Of a stretch of 64,000 bases of DNA, positions 40,922 to 49,217 are shown one piece after another. Numbering within the stretch: position 1 is the first letter of the stretch; the number at the start of each line of letters is the position of its first letter. Where the stretch lies: positions 57,276 to 121,275 of the forward strand of contig CAYHPR010000001.1 of NCBI GenBank assembly GCA_964358895.1. The letters are read 5' to 3'. The DNA is from CAYHPR01 sp964358895 (GTDB taxonomy: Archaea; Micrarchaeota; Micrarchaeia; CABMEP01). The translations under genes were made by a program, and so were the position numbers. The notes beneath the pieces were generated by a model. That model had not been told where the DNA came from. It saw only the letters and a list, made by a program, of their open reading frames with translations, and did no database searches.

Positions 40922-42361
40922 TTATCTTCGTTTCTTGAACTGAAACTTCTTGAAAGGCATGTTGTGCTCTTGCTCTTCTGAAGTGACAGGAATACTTATC
41001 GTATCGTCACCGAACTTATAGAGCTCAAATTCAACCTTGCCTGTTTCAAAGTCTCTTACCTGCACGACTGGTCTTGCCAAATCGCGGTCTCGCATTCCAT
41101 GAGGAATTTTGACTGTTAATTTCAGTTCGAGAACTTTCTGTATTTGTCCTGCTTTAATGAAGACAACTGTGTCAACGACCTGTGGAATCATACCAAGATC
41201 CACTCTGCCGATAAACCTTTGAACAGCTTCGATCGGTCGTGTTGAATGAACAACTCCAATCATTCCTATTCCTGAAAGTCTCAGATCTGCAAATACTTTG
41301 AAATCTGATGTCTTTCTCATTTCATCATAAAAGGAATAATCTGGCCTAACCAATAACAGAATGTCTGCTGTCTTTTCAAATGAACCATCAAGTGGTGCAT
41401 ACTGAGTTATTTCGTCAGGAACTTGCAAGTCACGCGGTGACTCAAGTGTCTTAACGATCTTTCCTTGATTCATGTATGCCTCAGCAAGTGCTGCTGCAAA
41501 TGTAGACTTACCTGAACCAGGAGAACCGCAGATAATAACTCCTTCGGCGCCTATCTTTAGTCTAGATCTAAGTTTTTCAGACATATTATAGCTCTGAAGT
41601 GTTCCCTTCATTATCGGACGCACAACAGTTATTTCTAATCCATCAGAAAATGGAGGCTTTGCTATGGCAATTCTATATTCACGCAGCTGAATAACTGCTG
41701 CGCCTCGCATATCAGTTTCGAAATATGATCGATCGTCCTGTTTTGCAGTCTCAACAATTTCTTTGACCATTTCCTCTAACTCAACGCGAGTTGATTTTTG
41801 ATCTGAAACAGCTACCAATTTTATCTGACCTGGTTTTCCAAGCTTTGCTAGTGGTTTTGTGTTATCCTTGAAATGCAATGACACAGTCTCAGGAGTTAGA
41901 TACTTCTTGAAACTTAGTTCTCTAGTTGTTTTCTTTGACTCGAGAAAAATAACTTCGATTCCTTCTGCCTTTGCAACTTCACTTTGAACGCGATCTGCAG
42001 AAATGAATAATGCGTTATTCTTTTTTGCAAGTTCTCTGATTACTGCATCTATCTCTCCAAGCTTAGCTCCTTTTATCATCAGCTCAGTTGATCTGTCTCC
42101 TGCAAACTCAAGTTCAATCTCGCCTGCTTCAGACATCTGACGCAGAATATTGACTTCAGCGAGCCCACTGAATCCTGTTTCTTTACCTTGATTTGCTTGA
42201 TGCTCAAGCTCACCTACGGTGGCTTTGTGAACGATAACTTTCACTTTGCCGTCTTTTGCCTTAATCAATTCTTTTGATTTCAGCATTTCAGTAATACGCC
42301 CATCTATGATTACAGATGTGTCTGGCACTACTACTGATACTTCTTTTGTTTCTTTTTTCAT
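40922..42361 (-). CDS. PIN-domain ATPase (PINA-like)
   Basis: A 479-residue protein combining an N-terminal PIN nuclease-like domain (VVPDTSVIIDGRITEML with its acidic residues, and ALFISADRVQSEVA) and a PilT/VirB11-type ATPase. Walker A is GSPGSGKST at about residues 277-285; DYSFYDEMRKTSDFKVFADLRLSGIGMIGVVHSTRPIEA follows. Archaeal PINA of this layout forms hexamers that move Holliday junctions. The KH domain often found at the C-terminus is not evident; the protein ends in a basic tail. AAGGTGA before the ATG supports the start. Confidence 0.85.
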   Translation of the reverse strand: MKKETKEVSVVVPDTSVIIDGRITEMLKSKELIKAKDGKVKVIVHKATVGELEHQANQGKETGFSGLAEVNILRQMSEAGEIELEFAGDRSTELMIKGAKLGEIDAVIRELAKKNNALFISADRVQSEVAKAEGIEVIFLESKKTTRELSFKKYLTPETVSLHFKDNTKPLAKLGKPGQIKLVAVSDQKSTRVELEEMVKEIVETAKQDDRSYFETDMRGAAVIQLREYRIAIAKPPFSDGLEITVVRPIMKGTLQSYNMSEKLRSRLKIGAEGVIICGSPGSGKSTFAAALAEAYMNQGKIVKTLESPRDLQVPDEITQYAPLDGSFEKTADILLLVRPDYSFYDEMRKTSDFKVFADLRLSGIGMIGVVHSTRPIEAVQRFIGRVDLGMIPQVVDTVVFIKAGQIQKVLELKLTVKIPHGMRDRDLARPVVQVRDFETGKVEFELYKFGDDTISIPVTSEEQEHNMPFKKFQFKKRR

Positions 42362-42528
42362 TTATTTTCACCTTATTTATTTACGTATTAAATATACGTT
42401 TTTAATTTAATTCTTTAGATTTAATTTCTGTCTTAAAATTAGACTGCACGTTTTTTCTTTCAATCTAAAAGACTGTATTAATTCTAAATATATTATGCAA
42501 TTGGGATTTAAATAACTATGGATTATAC

Positions 42529-43770
42529 TCAAGCTCTGACTAAGGAATATCTTGATTCTTTTCCGCTTATTCTTTTTTTTAATTCGCCAGCTTCAACCAA
42601 TCTATTCAAAAGAGTATATCGTTCAGGACGATCCACTGCATTAAGTACTTCTTTAGCTCTTGGCCACATTTTGTATGTATGCCAATATTTGCTAATAAAA
42701 TTACGAAGTTTAGCACTCAAAAGATATGAATTATTTATTTTAAATTGATTAGACTGTTTAGCATATAATCCAGCAGCACTAGGAACGTATTTGAACGTAT
42801 CAGGAAGTATTTGTCGCATCTTGTATAATGTTGGCCCATTTTTTAACGAATCTATTAATGGAATCAAAAAACTTCTTACAAACTCAAAACCCTTAGAATC
42901 TAATTCCGTTGCAGACTGTATTTTTCGGCTTCGCCAACTATCTGCTTTCAGAATACCCAAGTCTAAAAGTCTGTTTAAAATTGCAGAGGTATTTTTTGGA
43001 TGTATTTTCAACAATTTTGCAACTTCGTGGTATTCAAGTTTAGCTTCTTGATTTCCAAAGTAAAGTTCAATGATTTGAACAGTATTATTTCGATGAGTTA
43101 TATCTAAAGAGATACTGCTGGAATCGTTTGGCTGAATCCAACTGTACTTAGCCCAGCCGGATTTTTCAGTGTTCACTGAGGAATATTTAATGAAATTAAT
43201 TCGTTCTAACCATTTAAGATGACAACGAACGCCAGATTCATCTAAATCAAGAAATCTAGAAAGTTCTGACTCCGTGCTTGTTCTTTTTTCATAAAGATGT
43301 AGCAATAGCTTTGCCCTTGCTAATGGCGAATTTCCAAAAACCTGCTTGAGGGAAAGCTTATTCTCGACAGCCCATTTTATAGAAAATGCTGCTATTGGCT
43401 TACCAAATTCCGTCCCAAACTTTGTTGAGCACCATCGAACACTTTTTCTACTCCAAAATCTTGGTGTTTCAATTCGTTTAACGGCTAGATAAGGTGAAAA
43501 ACTGAGTTCCATATACTCTGAAAAAAGACCGACATCTGGCAGTTTAATAGCTCCATGAACTGCCTGCTTGAACATCTCGCGGATCTGTGCACAAGACTGA
43601 GGAACGTAGTCTAAGCAATAGGCTTCTAAAATTTGTTTCCATTCTGAATTCAAAATTGGCAATATTTTTTTTAATCTATTTTCGTTTTCTACTGAATTAA
43701 TTGGAACTGCCGAAATGAATTGCGATGTAAAAAACTTTTCCGTTTTATTTCTCTCCGCAACTTTTTGCAT
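42529..43770 (-). CDS. Putative transcriptional regulator with repeated winged helices
   Basis: A 413-residue protein, not assigned to a known family. Three regions look like winged helices: LLLHLYEKRTSTESELSRFLDLDESGVRCHLKWLERINFI (about 155-195), YHEVAKLLKIHPKNTSAILNRLLDLGILKADSW (about 245-277) and a C-terminal KEVLNAVDRPERYTLLNRLVEAGELKKRISGK. The N-terminal 140 residues are aromatic-rich with no match. It is adjacent to an HTH regulator and 3 kb from the sigma-70-like gene. A DNA-binding role is inferred from the helices only. Confidence 0.55.
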   Translation of the reverse strand: MQKVAERNKTEKFFTSQFISAVPINSVENENRLKKILPILNSEWKQILEAYCLDYVPQSCAQIREMFKQAVHGAIKLPDVGLFSEYMELSFSPYLAVKRIETPRFWSRKSVRWCSTKFGTEFGKPIAAFSIKWAVENKLSLKQVFGNSPLARAKLLLHLYEKRTSTESELSRFLDLDESGVRCHLKWLERINFIKYSSVNTEKSGWAKYSWIQPNDSSSISLDITHRNNTVQIIELYFGNQEAKLEYHEVAKLLKIHPKNTSAILNRLLDLGILKADSWRSRKIQSATELDSKGFEFVRSFLIPLIDSLKNGPTLYKMRQILPDTFKYVPSAAGLYAKQSNQFKINNSYLLSAKLRNFISKYWHTYKMWPRAKEVLNAVDRPERYTLLNRLVEAGELKKRISGKESRYSLVRA

Positions 43771-43837
43771 TAAATTAATATAGATCTGGAGAATATTAAG
43801 CTTACCATTTACCTATTGACAAATGACAATAACGAAC

Positions 43838-43857
43838 TGTCGTAGTTTAACACGACA
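43838..43857 (+). promoter_or_regulatory. Candidate operator of the HTH regulator
   Basis: TGTCGT (43838-43843) and ACGACA (43852-43857) are inverted repeats eight bases apart. They end about 13 bases before a TATA-like TTTTAAACG at 43871-43879, which serves the HTH gene starting at 43911. Position and symmetry suit an operator for self-regulation. Confidence 0.5.
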
Positions 43858-43910
43858 ATTTTCGATATCTTTTTAAACGTCCACTATGAAAAAGCTCTTG
43901 TGTGTGAGCT

Positions 43911-44600
43911 ATGACTGAAAAACTTTCTAGGATGGTAGCTGGCGAAATATTGATGTCAACTGACCCGGGCGGCACTATGAAAAAGTGGCGAGAAGTATTC
44001 AACATTACTCAAAGTGAACTGGCAGAATCAATGGACATAACTGCGTCTACAATTAGTGACTATGAATCAAACAGACGGGAATCCCCCGGAATAAAAGTTG
44101 TCAAACGTTTTATTGAAACAATCATCAAAATTGACCGTGAAAGAGGATTTCCTGTGATCCAGAAGCTTGGTGTACAAGAGAAAGAAAGCGATGCGTTCGA
44201 AGTTCACAATTTTAGTACAACTATGACTGGCATAGATTTTGTAAAACTTGTAAATGGAACTGTTCTAATAAATCAGGATATACTTGAAAAAAAGAAATTA
44301 TATGGATACACGCTGCTTGACAGCGTGAAGATCATAATGGATTTCCAATACAGCGACTTTCAGAAGCTGTATGGTAATATAAGTGAACGTGCATTCATCT
44401 TTACGCAGGTTGGAACAGGCAGATCTCCGATGATAGCCGTGAAACTTGCACCAATCAAACCTTCATTAGTTGCAATTCATGGATTAAAGAAAAAAGACGT
44501 GGATCCATTAGCAATAAAGATAGCTGAAAAAGAAGGATTACCACTTATACTGATTGAAGGAGACCTAGAAAAGCTGAAAGAAACGCTGAAAAAATATTAA
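43911..44600 (+). CDS. HTH (XRE-type) transcriptional regulator, archaeal COG1709-like
   Basis: A 229-residue DNA-binding protein. The N-terminal HTH is MKKWREVFNITQSELAESM followed by DITASTISDYESNRRESPG, a classic XRE-type helix-turn-helix. The remaining 150 residues (AFIFTQVGTGRSPMIAVKLAPIKPSLVAIHG, DPLAIKIAEKEGLPLIL) match a domain conserved across archaea whose ligand is unknown. An inverted repeat upstream of its TATA box suggests autoregulation. Confidence 0.85.
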   Translation: MTEKLSRMVAGEILMSTDPGGTMKKWREVFNITQSELAESMDITASTISDYESNRRESPGIKVVKRFIETIIKIDRERGFPVIQKLGVQEKESDAFEVHNFSTTMTGIDFVKLVNGTVLINQDILEKKKLYGYTLLDSVKIIMDFQYSDFQKLYGNISERAFIFTQVGTGRSPMIAVKLAPIKPSLVAIHGLKKKDVDPLAIKIAEKEGLPLILIEGDLEKLKETLKKY

Positions 44601-44631
44601 CAAAAACTAACTAAGATGTTTGAAGAGTATT

Positions 44632-44877
44632 TTACCTCCAAACAATGTCTCCTTCTTTTACTGGCTTTTCGACTTTAAGACCGATCGCTTGACCTTTCTT
44701 CCCTACAGGAACTTCTTTCTTATCGATCTGCATAGAAGTAATTGTCTGATCAAATGTCTCTGATTTTCCGCCGATTGTTACAAGCTCACCTTTCTTTAGG
44801 TCTGCACTCAATTCTACAACTGCAACTCCGACTTTTGGAAAGTAATGTGTTATTCTCCCGATAGCTTTTTTCTCCAT
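44632..44877 (-). CDS. EF-Tu domain II-like protein
   Basis: An 81-residue beta-barrel protein: EKKAIGRITHYFPKVGVAVVELSADLKKGELVTIGGKSETFDQTITSMQIDKKEVPVGKKGQAIGLKVEKPVKEGDIVWR follows the strand pattern of elongation factor domain II (shown here only as a pattern; key words are ITHYF, GVAVVEL, ITSMQ, AIGLKV). Similar stand-alone proteins exist in archaea and bacteria with unknown role. ATG 44877 is preceded by GGGTGG, so the in-frame GTG four codons earlier is not the start. Confidence 0.78.
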   Translation of the reverse strand: MEKKAIGRITHYFPKVGVAVVELSADLKKGELVTIGGKSETFDQTITSMQIDKKEVPVGKKGQAIGLKVEKPVKEGDIVWR

Positions 44878-44973
44878 CGAACCACCCACAAAGGAATGAA
44901 CTAATAGCGGAATTTAAAGCTTTACTTTGTCAGCCTAGAGTTACAAATATAAATTAACAATCCTAATTCTATT

Positions 44974-45241
44974 TGGTGGTTGGCGGGTCGGGGAGCTAGG
45001 GGTGCCCTATTCAACAAACCCTCTTTAGTTGGATCTCAAGGCTGCACACGGGAACTGAGTTGGAGAGCCTCGATCTGAATCGTAGAAGCTCTGTCCTGCA
45101 GGAAGGTGTGCTGCGTAAACCGGGCCAGGTCGGAAGAAGCAACCCTAAACGTATCGCATTTTGTCTGTGGGGTAACGGAGTGGAGAATAGGATCGAATCA
45201 GCTGTCCAGTTCGGATACCAACTGCAGAAGTCGGCCACCAT
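44974..45241 (+). ncRNA. Signal recognition particle RNA (7S RNA)
   Basis: An RNA of about 268 bases. The S-domain signature GGGCCAGGTCGGAAGAAGC (about 45121-45140) matches the helix 8/SRP54-binding region of archaeal and eukaryotic SRP RNA. The 5' end GGTGG (44975-44979) can pair with CCACC (45235-45239) at the 3' end, closing helix 1/5. A TATA-like AAATATAAATT is about 25 bases upstream, and a T-run follows the 3' end. It is much richer in GC than surrounding DNA. Confidence 0.88.
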
Positions 45242-45303
45242 TTTGTTCAAAAATGGATTGAGATTAATTAGGAATATAAACCGCTGTCTCGTAATTATTT
45301 AAT

Positions 45304-45439
45304 GCTGGGGTCGCCTAGTGGCTAGGGCGGTAACAATTTCTTGCTAATAAGTTAGTAGGAAATGCTGTATGCCTGCTATCTTTGGTAGATAGCTATTGGG
45401 TCCAAAAGGCCCACGCGAGTTCGAATCTCGCTCCCAGCG
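45304..45439 (+). tRNA. tRNA-Ser (GCU anticodon) with two apparent introns
   Basis: Acceptor GCTGGGG (45304-45310) pairs with TCCCAGC (45432-45438); discriminator G at 45439 and a class II variable arm (TGGGTC/GGCCCA) give Ser identity. T-arm GCGAG/CTCGC. Removing 45333-45370 (38 nt, between positions 29 and 30) and 45379-45390 (12 nt, at 37/38) leaves the anticodon arm GTAGC-CTGCTAA-GCTAT, a perfect stem with the standard Ser GCU loop. The first intron folds into a long hairpin. The mature tRNA would be 86 bases. The splice points come from pairing, not from data. Confidence 0.8.
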
Positions 45440-45464
45440 CTTACAGATTAAAAAATGTGTGAAC

Positions 45465-46064
45465 ATGAAAACTGAAAAGATTCTTGTTGTCAAACGAGAC
45501 ACTCTATTTGGCAAAGACAAAAAGAATTATTTCGAAGGATTTAGACCTATAGCTGAATTTGATTACAGACAGATAATCAATAATAATCTTGAATTTCTGC
45601 CAAGAGATCGAATGGAAGAAGATCCATCATACCAACAGATAATTCCTTATTGTATCTTCCATCATGGAAAAAATCTTTTCTATTACAAACGGACAACTAA
45701 AGGAGGAGAAAAAAGGTTACATGATAAAATTTCTATAGGAATAGGCGGACATGTTAATACAACAGATAAAAAAGGAGATGTGATCCTAGAAGCACTGAAA
45801 AGAGAATTTGAAGAAGAAATAATCTATGAAGATAAATTTGATACAAAACTGATAGGATTTTTGAATGACGATTCAAACATGGTTGGAAAAGTTCACTTCG
45901 GACTCGTGTTTTTACTCAGTGGCTCGACACCTGACATCAAAGTGAAAGAAACTGAAATGTTGGAAGGAAAGCTTGCAGAACTCAAAGAAATAGACTTATT
46001 AAAAAATAAACTAGAGTCTTGGTCTGCACTGAGCTTTGATCACGTAAAATCTGTTTTAGAATAA
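45465..46064 (+). CDS. NUDIX-fold protein (COG4112-like)
   Basis: A 199-residue protein. KTEKILVVKRDTLFG opens it, and IGGHVNTTDKKGDVILEAL then KREFEEEI form a NUDIX-type box with the REFEEE core. IPYCIFHHGKNLFYYKRTTKGGEKRL precedes it, as in the COG4112 group. The substrate is not known. The frame opens inside tRNA-Ser at 45396, but ATG 45465 is the first sensible start after the tRNA. Confidence 0.8.
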   Translation: MKTEKILVVKRDTLFGKDKKNYFEGFRPIAEFDYRQIINNNLEFLPRDRMEEDPSYQQIIPYCIFHHGKNLFYYKRTTKGGEKRLHDKISIGIGGHVNTTDKKGDVILEALKREFEEEIIYEDKFDTKLIGFLNDDSNMVGKVHFGLVFLLSGSTPDIKVKETEMLEGKLAELKEIDLLKNKLESWSALSFDHVKSVLE

Positions 46065-46069
46065 AGGGA

Positions 46070-47344
46070 CTAATTAACCCACTCGCTAGATTTCATTTGC
46101 TGCCTTAAATTTCCAATTGCTATTTTTTCAATCTGTCTAACTCGTTCTCTAGTAAGCCCGAGATGTGATCCAACCTCTTCTAAGGTTCTTACTTTTCCAT
46201 TAGACGAATCAAGGTCATAACGCAAAATGAGGACCTCTCCTTGTCTTTTTGATAATTTTGAGATTTGTGAAAGAAGCTCCCTTCTAATTAAGGAGCTTTC
46301 GATAGGGCGCATATCGATATTTTTATTTCCAACAAGAATTTCTGAAAATGAATTTTCTTCGTCCAAATCTATTTTCTTATCTATTGATGCTATTTTTTGA
46401 TTTGAGTTTAATACGTGCGTAATATTTTTTGAAGAAAATTTAGTAAATGCTGAAAGTTCATCTATCGTAGGTTTCCTCCCTAAACGGTTAGTAAGATCTC
46501 GTTTTGCTTTGGACAGCTTGGACATATGAGAAAGGATATATCCAGGCAGCCTAATTGTTCTTCCTGACTCATCAATCGCACGTTCCATAAACTGCTTAAT
46601 CCAATTGAATGCATAAGTATTGAACGAACTAATTTTTGGATCATACTTTTTCACAGCGTGCAACACCCCTAATCTGCCAACCTGTACTAGATCCTCAAAA
46701 TCAATGCCCTTATTTAGGTATGGTTTCACAATTTTGTAGACTAAACCAGTATTGTTAGTGATAATATCTCGTTTCGCATTTTTATCTCCTGCTTTTGCTT
46801 TAATTGCTAGAATGTCGTTTGGTCTTAAGTTTCTATCAATTTTTTCTAGAAATTTCACCTTTGTTACATACATTCCTCCATGATATTTTGAAATAGCACG
46901 TATCACTGCATACTGCTTCCGTTCTTTAAAATCCGTAGTTGTTGGAAAATGGCCCAATTCTACAAAGATTGGGTTTATAACTGAAACAAGATTCTCCCAT
47001 TTACTTAACGAATAATTGCCTCTTCGATAAATAATCGATTGTCGAAACTGAGACCGCCAATAATCAACTCCACCCAGTTTTCCCATACTGTTTACTAAAT
47101 GTGATTGTTTAAATTTAAACCGGAACGCATCAGTAGATGGAAGGTATCCAAATTGTGAGACATAACTAGCTAATTTACGTTTAAGAGTTTCATGAGTGTA
47201 TGGACTATATATACGTTGTTTCTTTTTAACCTTGCTAAATTTCGAAACTGCTACGTCCCACTCAGCGAATTTTGAAATTGGTCTTCCTCGCTGTTTTATG
47301 ACAAGGTCTAGAGGTCGTTCTACTTGATCTGCCTGCTTTAACAT
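46070..47344 (-). CDS. Sigma-70-family RNA polymerase sigma factor with N-terminal repeat pair
   Basis: A 424-residue bacterial-type sigma factor. Region 2 (about 196-269) includes NNTGLVYKIV, FEDLVQVGRLGVLHAVKKYDP, SSFNTYAFNWIKQF and RTIRLPGYI. Region 3 (270-340) has NRLGRKPTIDELS. Region 4 (351-416) has LSKRQGEVLILRY and the HTH VRTLEEVGSHLGLTRERVRQIE with its promoter-reading residues. Two N-terminal repeats (about 52-98 and 114-165; LGHFPTTTDF-like and FGYLPSTDAF-like) resemble homing-endonuclease-associated repeats. The frame is intact and the gene lies between clearly archaeal genes. In region 2.2, Asp218 and Gln221 match core-contact residues, but the neighbouring E and N are V222 and R224. 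Confidence 0.93.
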   Translation of the reverse strand: MLKQADQVERPLDLVIKQRGRPISKFAEWDVAVSKFSKVKKKQRIYSPYTHETLKRKLASYVSQFGYLPSTDAFRFKFKQSHLVNSMGKLGGVDYWRSQFRQSIIYRRGNYSLSKWENLVSVINPIFVELGHFPTTTDFKERKQYAVIRAISKYHGGMYVTKVKFLEKIDRNLRPNDILAIKAKAGDKNAKRDIITNNTGLVYKIVKPYLNKGIDFEDLVQVGRLGVLHAVKKYDPKISSFNTYAFNWIKQFMERAIDESGRTIRLPGYILSHMSKLSKAKRDLTNRLGRKPTIDELSAFTKFSSKNITHVLNSNQKIASIDKKIDLDEENSFSEILVGNKNIDMRPIESSLIRRELLSQISKLSKRQGEVLILRYDLDSSNGKVRTLEEVGSHLGLTRERVRQIEKIAIGNLRQQMKSSEWVN

Positions 47345-47465
47345 ATAATTCAGTTATAAGTAAGTAAACAAGTTATTTATTAGTTTCGCAAAACTAACGT
47401 TACATTTTTAAACCAGATCCGTACTCAATGAGTTTGTTATGTTTCTTGTTTTATGGAGGGATTGA

Positions 47466-47885
47466 ATGAAAGAAGTGACCTTAATCGTGCCAAACAAAGT
47501 CGGAGTGCTTGCGGAAGTTGCAGATGTTCTTGGAAATAACGGAATCAATATCACGTCTATATCTGCCCAAGGATTCGCAAACAATGGAATAATCAGACTG
47601 ATAACTAGTGATGAAAAAAGTGCGGTTCATGCGCTCACCAAGTACATAAAAGGAAAAGGAAACGACTATGAGATAAGACTTGGAGATGTCTTAACTGTAA
47701 CAATTCCCGATAAGCCAGGTGAACTTTCAAAAGTTGTCAAAAGAATAACTAGACTTGGAATAAATATTGAAAGCGTCTATCAAATTAGACAATATGCCGG
47801 CAAGACTGACATGGTTATTAAACCTGAAAGGATAGAAGAAGCAGTTTCTGAACTGAAAAGGCAGGGAATAAAAGTTAAAGTTTAG
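47466..47885 (+). CDS. Double ACT-domain protein
   Basis: A 139-residue protein of two ACT domains in tandem. The first is VTLIVPNKVGVLAEVADVLGNNGINITSISAQ and the second LTVTIPDKPGELSKVVKRITRLGINIESVYQI; both have the beta-alpha-beta ligand-binding pattern with the glycine between strand and helix. ACT domains bind amino acids and regulate enzymes; stand-alone pairs act as regulators. GGAGGG seven bases upstream fixes the start. It converges with tatD, overlapping by four bases. Confidence 0.87.
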   Translation: MKEVTLIVPNKVGVLAEVADVLGNNGINITSISAQGFANNGIIRLITSDEKSAVHALTKYIKGKGNDYEIRLGDVLTVTIPDKPGELSKVVKRITRLGINIESVYQIRQYAGKTDMVIKPERIEEAVSELKRQGIKVKV

Positions 47886-48655
47886 TCTTTAGCTGATAGT
47901 TTAAGAGAAAAGAAGTCTGCTGTGTTTTGATCAGTTAGCTTTTCAACTTCTTGAAAAGAAGTTTTTTTCTCATCGGCTATTCGCTCTATAACGTATCTAA
48001 CATCTGTTGGGAGGATTAGTTTTTCTCCTGATATTTTGACTGGCGAATCTGTTTCTACCATCAACCTATCTTCCTGAATTTCTCGTAGGACATCTTTGAA
48101 GCTTTTTCTCATGGCAACAGTTACCGGGAGAGATACGTGCCATCCTTCTTCCATTATCTGCTTTGTGAAATCTTTTGCTCCGAAATAATGAAATACTACC
48201 TGACGTGCATCCTGGTTAGATAAAATGTCGATCGTTTCATGGTGTGCATCTCTGCAATGGATAACTATCGGAAGCTTCAATTCTTTTGAAAATTCTATGA
48301 ACTGAACAAAGATGTCTTTACATCTTTTCTGCTGTTCTGGGTCCTTGATTAAGAAAAAGTCTAAACCAATCTCCCCTATTGCGCTGGCCTGTTGCTTTGC
48401 TGCCTTTATTTTTTCTATGTACTGTTCTATCTCTTTTTCTGAATGACTAATTACTTCGTATGGATGGAAGCCGAAAGAGGCATGCACAAACTCAGGATGC
48501 TTACTGAGAAGTACCTCTGTTCGTTCTAAGTCCTCAGGTCTAGTGCAGATAGTGATTACTGCATTTAGCTGCTTCTTGCTTTCCGCTATAACCCTTTCTG
48601 GATCAAAAAATGCAGGATCCTGCTGCTGTTCTAGGTGGCAATGGCCGTCTATCAT
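47882..48655 (-). CDS. TatD-family metal-dependent DNase
   Basis: A 257-residue metallohydrolase of the amidohydrolase fold. MIDGHCHLE carries HxH; IGEIGLDFF the Glu ligand; LPIVIHCRDA a His; VVFHYFGA another His; and VETDSP the catalytic Asp. TatD proteins are 3'-5' exonucleases or aminoacyl-DNA hydrolases. An upstream frame extension of 11 codons is ignored, since MIDGHCHLE is the standard start. Confidence 0.88.
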   Translation of the reverse strand: MIDGHCHLEQQQDPAFFDPERVIAESKKQLNAVITICTRPEDLERTEVLLSKHPEFVHASFGFHPYEVISHSEKEIEQYIEKIKAAKQQASAIGEIGLDFFLIKDPEQQKRCKDIFVQFIEFSKELKLPIVIHCRDAHHETIDILSNQDARQVVFHYFGAKDFTKQIMEEGWHVSLPVTVAMRKSFKDVLREIQEDRLMVETDSPVKISGEKLILPTDVRYVIERIADEKKTSFQEVEKLTDQNTADFFSLKLSAKD

Positions 48656-48817
48656 AAAATCACACTCATAACTGCAGATACGTATCAATTAGATAAAAGA
48701 AGCTGGAAAGAATGTTTATATAGCTTATGACGTTAATATACTTAGTACATCTAATTGAAGATTGAAAAGAGATTGGATATTAGTTAAAGATTTTAAGAAT
48801 TTGAAGGATTTGATTTT

Positions 48818-49207
48818 ATGGGAACTATTGCTGGATCGGCTAAAGATCTAAAGATAGGTAAATTCGTAGTTATTGACGATGTAGCATGCAAAGTTGTTGA
48901 AATACAAACTTCATCACCTGGCAAGCATGGATCTGCAAAAATGAGGATTACAGGAATTGGAATTTTTGATGGGTCTAAACACACTCTACTAAAACCATCA
49001 GACGGAGACATCGATGTACCGGTAGTTGAAAGAAAGATCGGACAAGCGATATCTGTAAGTGGGGACAATGTTCAGCTTATGGATCCGAATTCATATGAGA
49101 TGTTTGAACTCCCAATACCGGCAGAACTGAAAGGACAAGTTGAAGCAGGTAAGGAAATTGAATATATGGAAACAATGGGAAAAAGGATGATTCAGAAAGT
49201 AAGATAG
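48818..49207 (+). CDS. eif5a: Translation factor aIF5A
   Basis: Hypusine-containing translation factor that frees stalled ribosomes, 129 residues. SSPGKHGSAK carries the Lys that becomes (deoxy)hypusine; the N-terminal SH3-like and C-terminal OB domains are complete. A TATA-like TTTATATAGC at about 48714-48723 suggests a leader of about 70 bases. The next gene is rps24e. Confidence 0.95.
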   Translation: MGTIAGSAKDLKIGKFVVIDDVACKVVEIQTSSPGKHGSAKMRITGIGIFDGSKHTLLKPSDGDIDVPVVERKIGQAISVSGDNVQLMDPNSYEMFELPIPAELKGQVEAGKEIEYMETMGKRMIQKVR

Positions 49208-49217
49208 AAATATAATT

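Noticed and set aside
45304..45439. tRNA-Pro(TGG) from the hairpin CTATC-TTTGGTA-GATAG
   Set aside because: The hairpin has seven loop bases with TGG, but a T at position 37, a class II variable arm and discriminator G do not fit Pro. The two-intron Ser(GCU) solution explains all bases.
45304..45439. Selenocysteine tRNA
   Set aside because: The long variable arm suggested it, but there is no TCA anticodon in the right place and no extended acceptor or D-stem.
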